64,000 nt of DNA from assembly GCA_020796225.1 (NCBI GenBank), contig CM036759.1, forward strand, positions 67,246,590 to 67,310,589, in the 5' to 3' direction. How positions within the stretch are numbered: the first letter of the stretch is position 1; each line of letters begins with the position of its first letter. The stretch comes from Arion vulgaris (Eukaryota > Mollusca > Gastropoda > Stylommatophora > Arionidae). Of this stretch, positions 10,301 through 20,351 are shown piece by piece. The notes below the pieces were generated by a model that did no database searches, was not told the origin of the DNA, and saw only the letters and a list, made by a program, of their open reading frames with translations. The translations under genes and the position numbers were made by a program.

Positions 10301-13170
10301 GTTTTACTGTAGTCTTGTCTTATAATGATGTGTTTCTCCATTGTTACATAGTTTTACTGTAGTCTTGTCTTATATTGATGTGTTTCTCCATTGTTACATA
10401 GTTTTACTGTAGTCTTCCCTTATATTGATGTATTTCTCCATTGCTACATAGTTTTACTGTATTCTTCCCTTATATTGATGTGTTTCTCCATTGTTACATA
10501 GTTTTACTGTAGTCTTGTCTTATATTGATGTGTTTCTCCATTGTTACATAGTTTTACTGTAGTCTTCTCTTATAATGATGTGTTTCTCCATTGTTACATA
10601 GTTTTACTGTAGTCTTGTCTTATATTGATGTGTTTCTCCATTGTTACATAGTTTTATTGTAGTCTTCTTTTATATTGATGTGTTTCTCCATTGTTACATA
10701 GTTTTACTGTAGTCTTCTCTTATAATGATGTGTTTCTCCATTGTTACATAGTTTTATTGTAGTCTTCTTTTATATTGATGTGTTTCTCCATTGTTACATA
10801 GTTTTACTGCAGTCTTCTTTTATAATGATGTGTTTCGTCATTGTTACATAGTTTTACTGTAGTCTTGTCTTATATTGATGTGTTTCGTCATTGTTACATA
10901 GTTTTACTGTAGTCTTCCCTTATATTGATGTGTTTCGTCATTGTTACATAGTTTTACTGTAGTCTTGTCTTATATTGATGTGTTTCTCCATTGCTACATA
11001 GTTTTACTGTAGTCTTCCCTTATATTGATGTGTTTCTCCATTGTTACATAGTTTTACTGCAGTCTTCCCTTATATTGATGTGTTTCGTCATTGTTACATA
11101 GTTTTACTGTAGTCTTCCTTATATTGATGTGTTTTCTATTGTTACATAGTTTTACTGTAGTCTTCTCTTATATTGATGTGTTTCTCCATTGTTACATAGT
11201 TTTACTGTAGTCTTGTCTTATATTGATGTGTTTCTCCATTGTTACATAGTTTTACTGTAGTCTTCTCTTATATTGATGTGTTTCTCCATTGTTACATAGT
11301 TTTACTGTAGTCTTCTCTTATATTGATGTGTTTCTCCATTGTTACATAGTTTTACTGTAGTCTTCTCTTATATTGATGTGTTTCTCCATTGTTACATAGT
11401 TTTACTGTAGTCTTCTCTTATATTGATGTGTTTCTCTATTGTTACATAGTTTTATTGTAGACTTCTCTTATAATGATGTGTTTCGCTATTGTTACATAGT
11501 TTTACTGTAGTCTTCCCTTATATTGATGTGTTTCGTCATTGTTACATAGTTTTACTGTAGTCTTGTCTTATATTGATGTGTTTCTCCATTGTTACATAGT
11601 TTTACTGTAGTCTTCTCTTATATTGATGTGTTTCTCCATTGTTACATAGTTTTACTGTAGTATTCTCTTATATTGATGTGTTTCTCCATTGTTACATAGT
11701 TTTACTGTAGTCTTCCCTTATATTGATGTGTTTCTCCATTGCTACATAGTTTTACTGTAGTCTTGTCTTATATTGATGTGTTTCTCCATTGTTACATAGT
11801 TTTACTGTAGTCTTCTCCTATAATGATGTGTTTCTCCATTGTTACATAGTTTTACTGTAGTCTTCTCTTATATTGATGTGTTTCTCCATTGTTACATAGT
11901 TTTACTGTAGTCTTCCCTTATATTGATGTGTTTCTCCATTGCTACATAGTTTTACTGTAGTCTTGTCTTATATTGATGTGTTTCTCCATTGTTACATAGT
12001 TTTACTGTAGTCTTCCCTTATATTGATGTGTTTCTCCATTGCTACATAGTTTTACTGTAGTCTTGTCTTATATTGATGTGTTTCTCCATTGCTACATAGT
12101 TTTACTGTAGTCTTCTCTTATAATGATGTGTTTCTCCATTGCTACATAGTTTTACTGTAGTCTTGTCTTATAATGATGTGTTTCTCCATTGTTACATAGT
12201 TTTACTGTAGTCTTCTCTTATATTGATGTATTTCTCCATTGCTACATAGTTTTACTGTAGTCTTCTCTTATATTGATGTGTTTCTCCATTGCTACATAGT
12301 TTTACTGTAGTCTTGTCTTATATTGATGTGTTTCTCCATTGCTACATAGTTTTACTGTAGTCTTCTCTTATATTGATGTGTTTCTCCATTGTTACATAGT
12401 TTTACTGTAGTCTTGTCTTATATTGATGTGTTTCTCCATTGTTACATAGTTTTACTGTAGTCTTCCCTTATATTGATGTGTTTCTCCATTGTTACATAGT
12501 TTTACTGTAGTCTTGTCTTATATTGATGTGTTTCTCCATTGTTACATAGTTTTACTGTAGTCTTCCCTTATATTGATGTGTTTCTCCATTGTTACATAGT
12601 TTTACTGTAGTCTTGTCTTATAATGATGTGTTTCTCCATTGTTACATAGTTTTACTGTAGTCTTCTCTTATAATGATGTGTTTCTCTATTGTTACATAGT
12701 TTTACTGTAGTCTTCTCTTATATTGATGTGTTTCTCCATTGTTACATAGTTTTATTGTAGTCTTCTCTTATATTGATGTGTTTCTCCATTGTTACATAGT
12801 TTTACTGTAGTCTTCTCCTATAATGATGTGTTTCTCCATTGTTACATAGTTTTACTGTAGTCTTGTCTTATATTGATGTGTTTCGTCATTGTTACATAGT
12901 TTTACTGTAGTCTTCTCCTATAATGATGTGTTTCTCCATTGTTACATAGTTTTACTGTAGTCTTCTTATATTGATGTATTTCTATTGTTACATAGTTTTA
13001 CTGTAGTCTTCTCTTATATTTATGTGTTTCTCCATTGTTACATAGTTTTACTGTAGTCTTCTCTTATATTGATGTATTTCTCCATTGTTACATAGTTTTA
13101 CTGTAGTCTTCTCCTATAATGATGTGTTTCTCCATTGTTACATAGTTTTACTGCAGTCTTCTCGTATATC
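4386..13170. repeat. 50-bp satellite array, about 175 copies
   Basis: The unit contains CTCCATTGTTACATAGTTTT then ACTGTAGTCTTCCCTTATATTGATGTGTTT. Variants fall into types (CTTCCC, CTTGTC, CTTCTC, CTTCTT before TTAT; CTCCATTG or CGTCATTG). Runs of the same variant order recur, for example near 5490, 7140 and 7490, so multi-unit blocks were duplicated. The right edge is a diverged unit ending TATCGATAAT. The homologous element at 53120-53167 has just one such unit. Confidence 0.98.
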
Positions 13171-13185
13171 GATAATGACTGGCCA

Positions 13186-14166
13186 AACGACCAATATCGT
13201 CTGCATAATGACTAGAGAATCTATGTACTATCGGAAATTGAACTCAAGACCTCAAGTGCGTAAAGCTAGATCACTACCGATGAGTTACGCGTATGTGACA
13301 GTAACTGATAGCTTACATGTCTGCGTAGTGTTAACTCCCTTGCTGGTATTTACAAATGGAACTGATAGACAAGAGGAATGATTTTTGCTGAGCGGATACT
13401 CGAGAACATGGTAAGACCACGAGTAAGGTCACTCGATAAAATGGAGCACTATAGCGAGGGCGACTGGGAGAAATCAGTGCGTTGCTAGAGACTATCTCTC
13501 TCTGTAGCAGATGGTGCATTCTTAACACCAGCCTTGACATTTCGTTTACAGCGGTAGGATGTCTTCGCATATGCACATTACAACAAACGCCCTCACCGCC
13601 AGCGCTGGTTTTATTATCTGAATCCTTTCTGGTTCTTTGTTGTATTATTTATACAATTCTGCTTTCATTTGTTGCTTAGTATTGAACGCTTTTATTTTCC
13701 CCTTATATTCTAGTGCGTGCTAGCTGGCTATGGAATTTTGGAGAGATAAATTTCTGTCTTTCGTTTCTCAGTTCATTCACCTGAGATTTTTTTATTCTTC
13801 CGTTGGTTTTAAATAAAAAATATGGCTTTTCTAAAATCTTAGTTCACTATTTTGACATTGCTGGTTTCTTCAAGATTTCATATTTACTTTATTGTTTTGC
13901 TAGAGATTTTTGACACCAGAAGTCGGTTCAATTTAGATTTTTCTCATTCAGTCGGTTTATTTAATATCTTTTATTTATTCAGTCTTTTTTTTTTTTATTA
14001 CTGTAATTTGAAAACTTTTTCAGTCGGTTCATTAAAATTTTGTAACTTCTTGAATTGTTTTTTTTCATTTGCGTTTTGTAACATTTTCATTCACTTTCTA
14101 TTGAGTTTACTATTATTTATATTTATTATATGTCAGTTTTGTTAGTTTTTCACTTGTTATTTTTAC
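13186..14166. other. AT-rich stretch without a recognisable gene
   Basis: No convincing gene. At 13233-13287 the minus strand has a weak tRNA-like pair: a B-box-like GAGTTCAATTTCC and upstream TAACTCATCGGTAG, possibly a SINE head or tRNA relic. From about 13900, T-rich phrases such as TCAGTCGGTT and TTTTGTAACTTCTTGA recur irregularly and grade into the array beginning at 14167. Confidence 0.6.
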
Positions 14167-14812
14167 CTTGAGTTTTGTAACTTCTTTAAATCTTCTCTTT
14201 TTCCAGTTGTGTAACTTCTTTAAATCTTCTCTTTTTTCCAGTTGTGTAACTTCTTGACTATCTTTTCTTTTTCCAGTTGTGTAACTTCTTGACTATCTTT
14301 TCTTTTTCCAGTTGTGTAACTTCTTGACTATCTTTTCTTTTTCCAGTTGTGTAACTTCTTGACTATCTTTTCTTTTTCCAGTTGTGTAACTTCTTGACTA
14401 TCTTCTCTTTTCCAGTTGTGTAACTTCTGACTATCTTTTCTTTTCCAGTTGTGTAACTTCTTAAATATTTTTCTTTTCCAGTTGTGTAACTTCTTTAAAT
14501 CTTTTCTTTTTCCAGTTGTGTAACTTCTTTAAATCTTCTCTTTTTCCAGTTGTGTAACTTCTTTAAATCTTTTCTTTTTCCAGTTGTGTAACTTCTTTAA
14601 ATCTTCTCTTTTTCCAGTTGTGTAACTTCTTTAAATCTTCTCTTTTTCCAGTTGTGTAACTTCTTGACTATCTTTCTTTCCAGTTGTGTAACTTCTGACT
14701 ATCTTTCTTTTCCAGTTGTGTAACTTCTTGACTATCTTTTCTTTTTCCAGTTGTGTAACTTCTTTAAATCTTTTCTTTTTCCAGTTGTGTAACTTCTTGA
14801 CTATCTTCTTAG
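14167..14812. repeat. 35-bp T-rich satellite, about 18-19 copies
   Basis: The unit is TTGTGTAACTTCTTGACTAT followed by CTTTTCTTTTTCCAG, with a second type carrying TTTAAATCTT. Every unit ends in a polypyrimidine tract plus CAG, matching a 3' splice-site consensus on the plus strand. The left side fades into diverged sequence and the right side is sharp. Confidence 0.97.
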
Positions 14813-14821
14813 ACTATTTAT

Positions 14822-15088
14822 CATCCTCTTCTTCTTCTTCGACGAACGCTTCATATCGACCACTTGTTAACCACTCTTTGTGATTTGCATATGATCTGAG
14901 CCTAAGAGCGAATGTATGTTGTGCCAGTTAGGCGCCTACAAGAGGTCAGCACATCCGATTTCTGCGATGCTTTTTATTTACTAGGTAGCTTCCCTAGGCC
15001 CCTATCTCAATGGCCTCTTACAACACGCCCTGTAGGTCACAGTGTTAATATTCTTTGCTCCCCTTGCGAGCCCCTGTAACACACAGGC
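14822..15088 (-). mobile_element. rep-A retroposon (GAA-tailed), copy 1
   Basis: On the minus strand it begins near CTGTGTGTTACAGGGG and GGGGAGCAAAGAATA. It then carries GGCGCCTAACTGGCACAACA, ATCACAAAGAGTGGTTAACA and a (GAA)n end. It is one of at least nine rep-A pieces in the window. There is no coding frame, and the one-sided GAA tail indicates a SINE or LINE 3' end. Confidence 0.85.
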
Positions 15089-15110
15089 GAACACTATCAG
15101 TTTCAAACCT

Positions 15111-15470
15111 TGCACTATCACAGAGGACGCTGACACTATCACAGAGGACGCTGACACTATCACAGAGGACGTTGACACTATCACAGAGGACGCTGGCACT
15201 ATCACAGAGGACGCTGACACTATCACAGAGGACGCTGACACTATCACAGAGGACGCTGACACTATCACAGAGGACGCTGACACTATCACAGAGGACGCTG
15301 ACACTATCACAGAGGACGCTGACACTATCACAGAGGACGCTGACACTATCACAGAGGACGCTGACACTATCACAGAGGACGCTGACACTATCACAGAGGA
15401 CGCTGGCACTATCACAGAGGACGCTGGCACTATCACAGAGGACGCTGACACTATCACAGAGGACGCTGGC
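15111..15470. repeat. 21-bp tandem repeat, about 17 copies
   Basis: The unit is ACTATCACAGAGGACGCTGA plus C. Because 21 is divisible by 3, several frames stay open (TITEDAD heptads on plus, SVSVLCD on minus). It starts inside the end of the rep-A copy. I see no gene context for these frames. Confidence 0.97.
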
Positions 15471-15676
15471 CAACTTTACCAAAATAGGTTTATCTGCCCT
15501 TGGCCCCTTGTACGGAGTTTAACGCAATCATTCCATATGTCGACACGATGCGTAGACGTGTTTTTCCGAAACACTTGCCGAGACTTTGATTTGTTATGGT
15601 TTCAAGCCTCTGTTGGGCTTTCCAGTTTTCATTGCTCATCATGTATGGTCCACTCACAACTGCGTTTGCCGTGCCT

Positions 15677-18462
15677 TCGCGGAGTAGCACTGAGAAAACA
15701 AGATAGCAGACTCCGCGGAGTAGCACTGAGAAAACAAGATAGCAGACTCGCGGAGTAGCACTGAGAAAACAAGATAGCAGACTCCGCGAGTAGCACTGAG
15801 AAAACAAGATAGCAGACTCGCGGAGTAGCACTGAGAAAACAAGATAGCAGACTCCGGAGTAGCACTGAGAAAACAAGATAGCAGACTCATGGAGTAGCAC
15901 TGAGAAAACAAGATAGCAGACTCCAGCGGAGTAGCACTGAGAAAACAAGATAGCAGACTCATGGAGTAGCACTGAGAAAACAAGAAAGAAACAGAATGAA
16001 GATAGCAGACTCCTGAGTAGCACTGAGAAAACAAGATAGCAGACTCGCTGAGTAGCACTGAGAAAACAAGATAGCAGACTCAGGAGTAGCACTGAGAAAA
16101 CAAGATAGCAGACTCCTCGGAGTAGCACTGAGAAAACAAGAAAGAAACAGAATGAAGATAGCAGACTCCGTGAGTAGCACTGAGAAAACAAGATAGCAGA
16201 CTCCACGGAGTAGCACTGAGAAAACAGAAGCAGACTCTGCGAGTAGCACTGAGAAAACAAGATAGCAGACTCCGCGGAGTAGCACTGAGAAAACAAGATA
16301 GCAGACTCAGCGGAGTAGCACTGAGAAAACAAGATAGCAGACTCCATGGAGTAGCACTGAGAAAACAAGATAGCAGACTCCAGGAGTAGCACTGAGAAAA
16401 CAAGATAGCAGACTCACGAGTAGCACTGAGAAAACAAGATAGCAGACTCGCGAGTAGCACTGAGAAAACAAGATAGCAGACTCCACGGAGTAGCACTGAG
16501 AAAACAAGAAAGAAACAGAATGAAGATAGCAGACTCCGATGAGTAGCACTGAGAAACAAGATAGCAGACTCGCGAGTAGCACTGAGAAAACAAGATAGCA
16601 GACTCCGCGGAGTAGCACTGAGAAAACAAGAAAGAAACAGAATGAAGATAGCAGACTCAGGAGTAGCACTGAGAAAACAAGATAGCAGACTCCTGGAGTA
16701 GCACTGAGAAAACAAGAAAGCAGACTCACGGAGTAGCACTGAGAAAACAAGATAGCAGACTCCCGGAGTAGCACTGAGAAAACAAGATAGCAGACTCAGG
16801 GAGTAGCACTGAGAAAACAAGATAGCAGACTCACGGAGTAGCACTGAGAAAACAAGATAGCAGACTCCGGAGTAGCACTGAGAAAACAAGATAGCAGACT
16901 CGCGGAGTAGCACTGAGAAAACAAGATAGCAGACTCCTGAGTAGCACTGAGAAAACAAGATAGCAGACTCAGGAGTAGCACTGAGAAAACAAGATAGCAG
17001 ACTCCGCTGGAGTAGCACTGAGAAAACAAGATAGCAGACTCAGGAGTAGCACTGAGAAACAAGATAGCAGACTCCATGGAGTAGCACTGAGAAAACAAGA
17101 AAGAAACAGAATGAAGATAGCAGACTCGCGGAGTAGCACTGAGAAAACAAGATAGCAGACTCCGCGGAGTAGCACTGAGAAAACAAGATAGCAGACTCCG
17201 CGGAGTAGCACTGAGAAAACAAGATAGCAGACTCCGCGGAGTAGCACTGAGAAAACAAGAAAGAAACAGAATGAAGATAGCAGACTCCGCGGAGTAGCAC
17301 TGAGAAAACAAGATAGCAGACTCCACGGAGTAGCACTGAGAAAACAAGAAAGCAGACTCCGCGGAGTAGCACTGAGAAAACAAGATAGCAGACTCGCGAG
17401 TAGCACTGAGAAAACAAGATAGCAGACTCCGCGAGTAGCACTGAGAAAACAAGATAGCAGACTCCGCGAGTAGCACTGAGAAAACAAGATAGCAGACTCA
17501 GCGGAGTAGCACTGAGAAAACAAGATAGCAGACTCAGGAGTAGCACTGAGAAAACAAGATAGCAGACTCGGAGTAGCACTGAGAAAACAAGATAGCAGAC
17601 TCAGGAGTAGCACTGAGAAACAAGAAAGAAACAGAATGAAGATAGCAGACTCTGGAGTAGCACTGAGAAAAAAGATAGCAGACTCGCGGAGTAGCACTGA
17701 GAAAACAAGATAGCAGACTCAGCGAGTAGCACTGAGAAACAAGAAAGAAACAGAATGAAGATAGCAGACTCAGGGAGTAGCACTGAGAAAACAAGATAGC
17801 AGACTCCGCGAGTAGCACTGAGAAAACAAGAAAGCAGACTCCGCGAGTAGCACTGAGAAAACAAGATAGCAGACTCACTGGAGTAGCACTGAGAAAACAA
17901 GATAGCAGACTCATGGAGTAGCACTGAGAAAACAAGATAGCAGACTCCGCGGAGTAGCACTGAGAAAACAAGATAGCAGACTCCGCGGAGTAGCACTGAG
18001 AAAACAAGATAGCAGACTCCTGGAGTAGCACTGAGAAAACAAGATAGCAGACTCAGGAGTAGCACTGAGAAAACAAGATAGCAGACTCATGGAGTAGCAC
18101 TGAGAAAACAAGAAAGAAACAGAATGAAGATAGCAGACTCCTCGGAGTAGCACTGAGAAAACAAGATAGCAGACTCCGCGGAGTAGCACTGAGAAAACAA
18201 GATAGCAGACTCCACGGAGTAGCACTGAGAAAACAAGAAAGAAACAGAATGAAGATAGCAGACTCCTCGGAGTAGCACTGAGAAAACAAGATAGCAGACT
18301 CCGCGGAGTAGCACTGAGAAAACAAGAAAGCAGACTCCGCGGAGTAGCACTGAGAAAACAAGAAAGAAACAGAATGAAGATAGCAGACTCCAGGAGTAGC
18401 ACTGAGAAACAAGAAAGAAACAGAATGAAGATAGCAGACTCCTGGAGTAGCACTGAGAAAAA
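15677..18462. repeat. 33-36-bp satellite with a long-unit subtype, about 80 copies
   Basis: The core GAGTAGCACTGAGAAAACAA followed by GATAGCAGACTC is nearly invariant. The 1-6 bp joining the cores vary (CGCG, CACG, ATG, AGG and others). About one unit in eight has an extra ~15 bp (GAAAGAAACAGAAT) between the halves. Many overlapping frames are open on the minus strand (SAILFSQCYS repeats) and are artefacts of the unit. Confidence 0.97.
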
Positions 18463-18485
18463 AAAATTAACTTAGTAAAATAAGT

Positions 18486-18598
18486 TGAACAAGGGAACTA
18501 CGTTTTATCGTCCATCTCCGATAGGACTAAGAACTCGGTCTCACCTACACTTAGATCAGGTATCTCTGGAAAATATCCGATCGCTCCACGAAGGAGAG
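18486..18598 (-). mobile_element. rep-B fragment
   Basis: TACGTTTTATCGTCCATCTC, GATAGGACTAAGAACTCGGT and TCTCTGGAAAATATCC match the terminal part of rep-B at 61235-61340. The AATC-tailed part is missing. Confidence 0.8.
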
Positions 18599-18600
18599 GC

Positions 18601-19515
18601 GAATTTTATCATTTTTGGGGATATATATAGTTGGTCCTTTGACAAGAACGTAGTGATCTACGTTGAACGATTATGTGCCCATGATGACTAGGCCCGTCCA
18701 CCCGTCTTCAGCCAGCTTTTGATTTACTAGGGTGAGCTTTCCCTAGGGTACGATCCTTTCTACCGACTATTTCGGCCCGGATCTTCGTCTTTTCGATTAG
18801 CTTTGCCGTATATTTGGGCTTTGTGATCTACGCCAAGACAGTGAATTACGCTGTTATGCCCTTGCTGACTGTGAGGTCGTTCCGGATTAGGACCATTTCT
18901 CGGGGCGTATAAGCTTGTCCTTGGACGGCGTCTTACTCGTCTAAAACACCGTGTAAAGTATCGGCCTTCGCCAATGTTCGGATCCGGACGGCCTGTCAGA
19001 TCTTTACATTGTCAACCTTACTTTACCATTCACTTTTGAGTTTGTTCCGGAGTAGGAACATTCTCAGCCTTTTCGAGACACGTGTCGGTACGTGGCAATT
19101 TGCCATTTCTACTTCTCAATTTCCCTAGCCTCGGAAAACACCGGACTGGGGCCAAGCACAAATAATGAGAGGGTTGTTTCAATCGGCGCTAGCAACGCAA
19201 CTGAGATTTTGCGCTCGCCACCATCACCCGCCCCAGTTTTTCCGAGGATGTTAGTTGTGACTGCAACAGTACCTTGTCCGGTTGCTCCAAGGCTGGCAGT
19301 TCCGTTAGGCATCACCCGCCTCAGTTCTTCCGGGGATGTTAGTTGTTATCGCAACAGTACCTTGCACGGTTTTCCCAGGGAGGGCAGTTTAGTTATGCAC
19401 TAAAACGCAACTTTATGTTTTGCGCTCGGCCAACCTTGCCCAGTAAATGTATCTGCGCCAGGCCACCGATACGGAGTCAGCTGCAATCTTCCTCGTACCG
19501 ACACGAGTGTAGACT
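18601..19515 (-). mobile_element. Half of a foldback element (one arm plus spacer)
   Basis: Homologous to the element at 45066-47985 read in reverse: TTTATCATTTTTGGGG, GATTTACTAGGGTGAGCTTT, GTTCGGATCCGGACGGCCTG, GGAACATTCTCAGCC and CCGGACTGGGGCCAAGCACA in order. The spacer follows (AGCAACGCAACTGAGATTTT, and a twice-repeated block with GGGGATGTTAGTTGT). The second arm is absent after about 19515. No transposase is visible. Confidence 0.85.
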
Positions 19516-20351
19516 TTATTCGTTACGCATCTGACTTATTTATTCTGCCCCACAGCTGGCAATGTTTGCCCTCTCCTCAGGGCTTCAAGTTTCGCCATAT
19601 GTGGGCCCACGTTACGTCACTGGATGCACCTCTCATCCTTTCATGTTCACTTGTAAACTAATATCCCCATCGGCAGAGAAACTGTAATTGTGACGGACCT
19701 TTGACTTACACTTCGAGTTTGTGTATGGGAGACTTTTGCTCCGGAGATGGCAATTTATAGTCGGTCCTTTACTCCCGGGAGTAGGGATTCTATCAGAGAC
19801 GTTTCGCTGCTGTTTCTTATTGTTCGGGAACTTGGGCAATATTTTCTTGGACATCGGCCAGGAGATTCGTGCATTTTGTTCGTGTGGACCTGCATTGCTT
19901 TTCCGTACTTGCACTGCTACCATTACCAGTAGTTCTCCACGATCCCTGCCCCATTAGCCAGATCGGAACCAATATCTGTTTCAGGGTCACCACGTGGAGG
20001 TAGGGGACAGGGTCTTGATTAGTGCTGCCTCACTAATCTGGCACACCTCTCTTTCGCCTTTGATCCCTCCCACAGTCTGAGAAATTGCAGTCAGCTTGAC
20101 AGTTGGTGTTGTGTAACAATAACTCCATAGCTAGAAGAATGAAAGTTAAGTAAGTAATTGGCTGAAACGATCTTGGACAAGATAGGATAAATAACGTTGG
20201 CGTGCATTGAATTTTGCTACATTACATTGTGGCTGAGCTTCAGGATGAATCGCTGGTTGAAATTGAAACGCAAATGTACTGATGATGATAATGATTGCTC
20301 GTCTTGTTCAAGGCAAAAGGAAACCTCATCCTGTTTATTAAACTGGTAACT
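19516..20351. other. Stretch without an identified gene
   Basis: Moderately GC-balanced, low-repeat sequence between the half foldback element and the 36-bp satellite. Frames of 60-96 codons exist on both strands around 19630-19960 but show no family I recognise. It may be further element sequence, since it directly continues the foldback copy. Confidence 0.5.

Larger units (their letters stand above)
3170..13176. mobile_element. About 10-kb foldback/MITE-type insertion swollen by two satellites, 9-bp TSD
   Basis: Perfect 9-bp direct repeats GACTGGCCA lie at 3161-3169 and 13177-13185. Inside, inverted arms (3170-3260 and 4298-4390) carry AAAATACAAAAACAATAACA / TGTTATTGTTTTTGTATTTT and ACGTTTCGACCAAAAGGCC / GGTCGAAACGTT. 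A 263-bp relative at 52905-53167 has the same arms and right end and also has a 9-bp TSD. The large size is due to a 23-bp array in the loop and a 50-bp array at the right terminus. No transposase frame is seen, so it is non-autonomous. A 9-bp TSD fits Mutator-like or foldback elements. The GGTCGAAACG motif is alternatively suggestive of Penelope-type elements. Class assignment is open. Confidence 0.8.

Noticed and set aside
4386..13170. Telomeric or rDNA array
   Set aside because: The units show no TTAGGG-type or ribosomal similarity.
13233..13287. Possible minus-strand tRNA gene
   Set aside because: The B-box and A-box are only approximate and the anticodon and acceptor stems do not pair convincingly. 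Mentioned only as a relic.
15042..15758. 238-codon frame with acidic TITEDAD heptads
   Set aside because: It is considered a possible repetitive secreted protein, but the repeat is 21 bp, the frame starts inside rep-A and runs on into another satellite, and alternative frames are equally open.
15490..18453. Repeated Cys/Ser-rich minus-strand proteins (SAILFSQCYS)
   Set aside because: Overlapping frames shift at every variable junction, as expected from a 33-36-bp satellite.
15677..18462. CRISPR-like array (conserved repeat with variable junctions)
   Set aside because: Junctions are only 1-6 bp, there are no cas genes, and the window is eukaryotic.
18601..19515. Apparent inversion of the foldback spacer relative to the 45-48 kb copy (arm isomerisation)
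   Set aside because: Because the arms are inverted repeats, a simple insertion in the opposite orientation gives the same picture. With the second arm missing there is no evidence for flipping.
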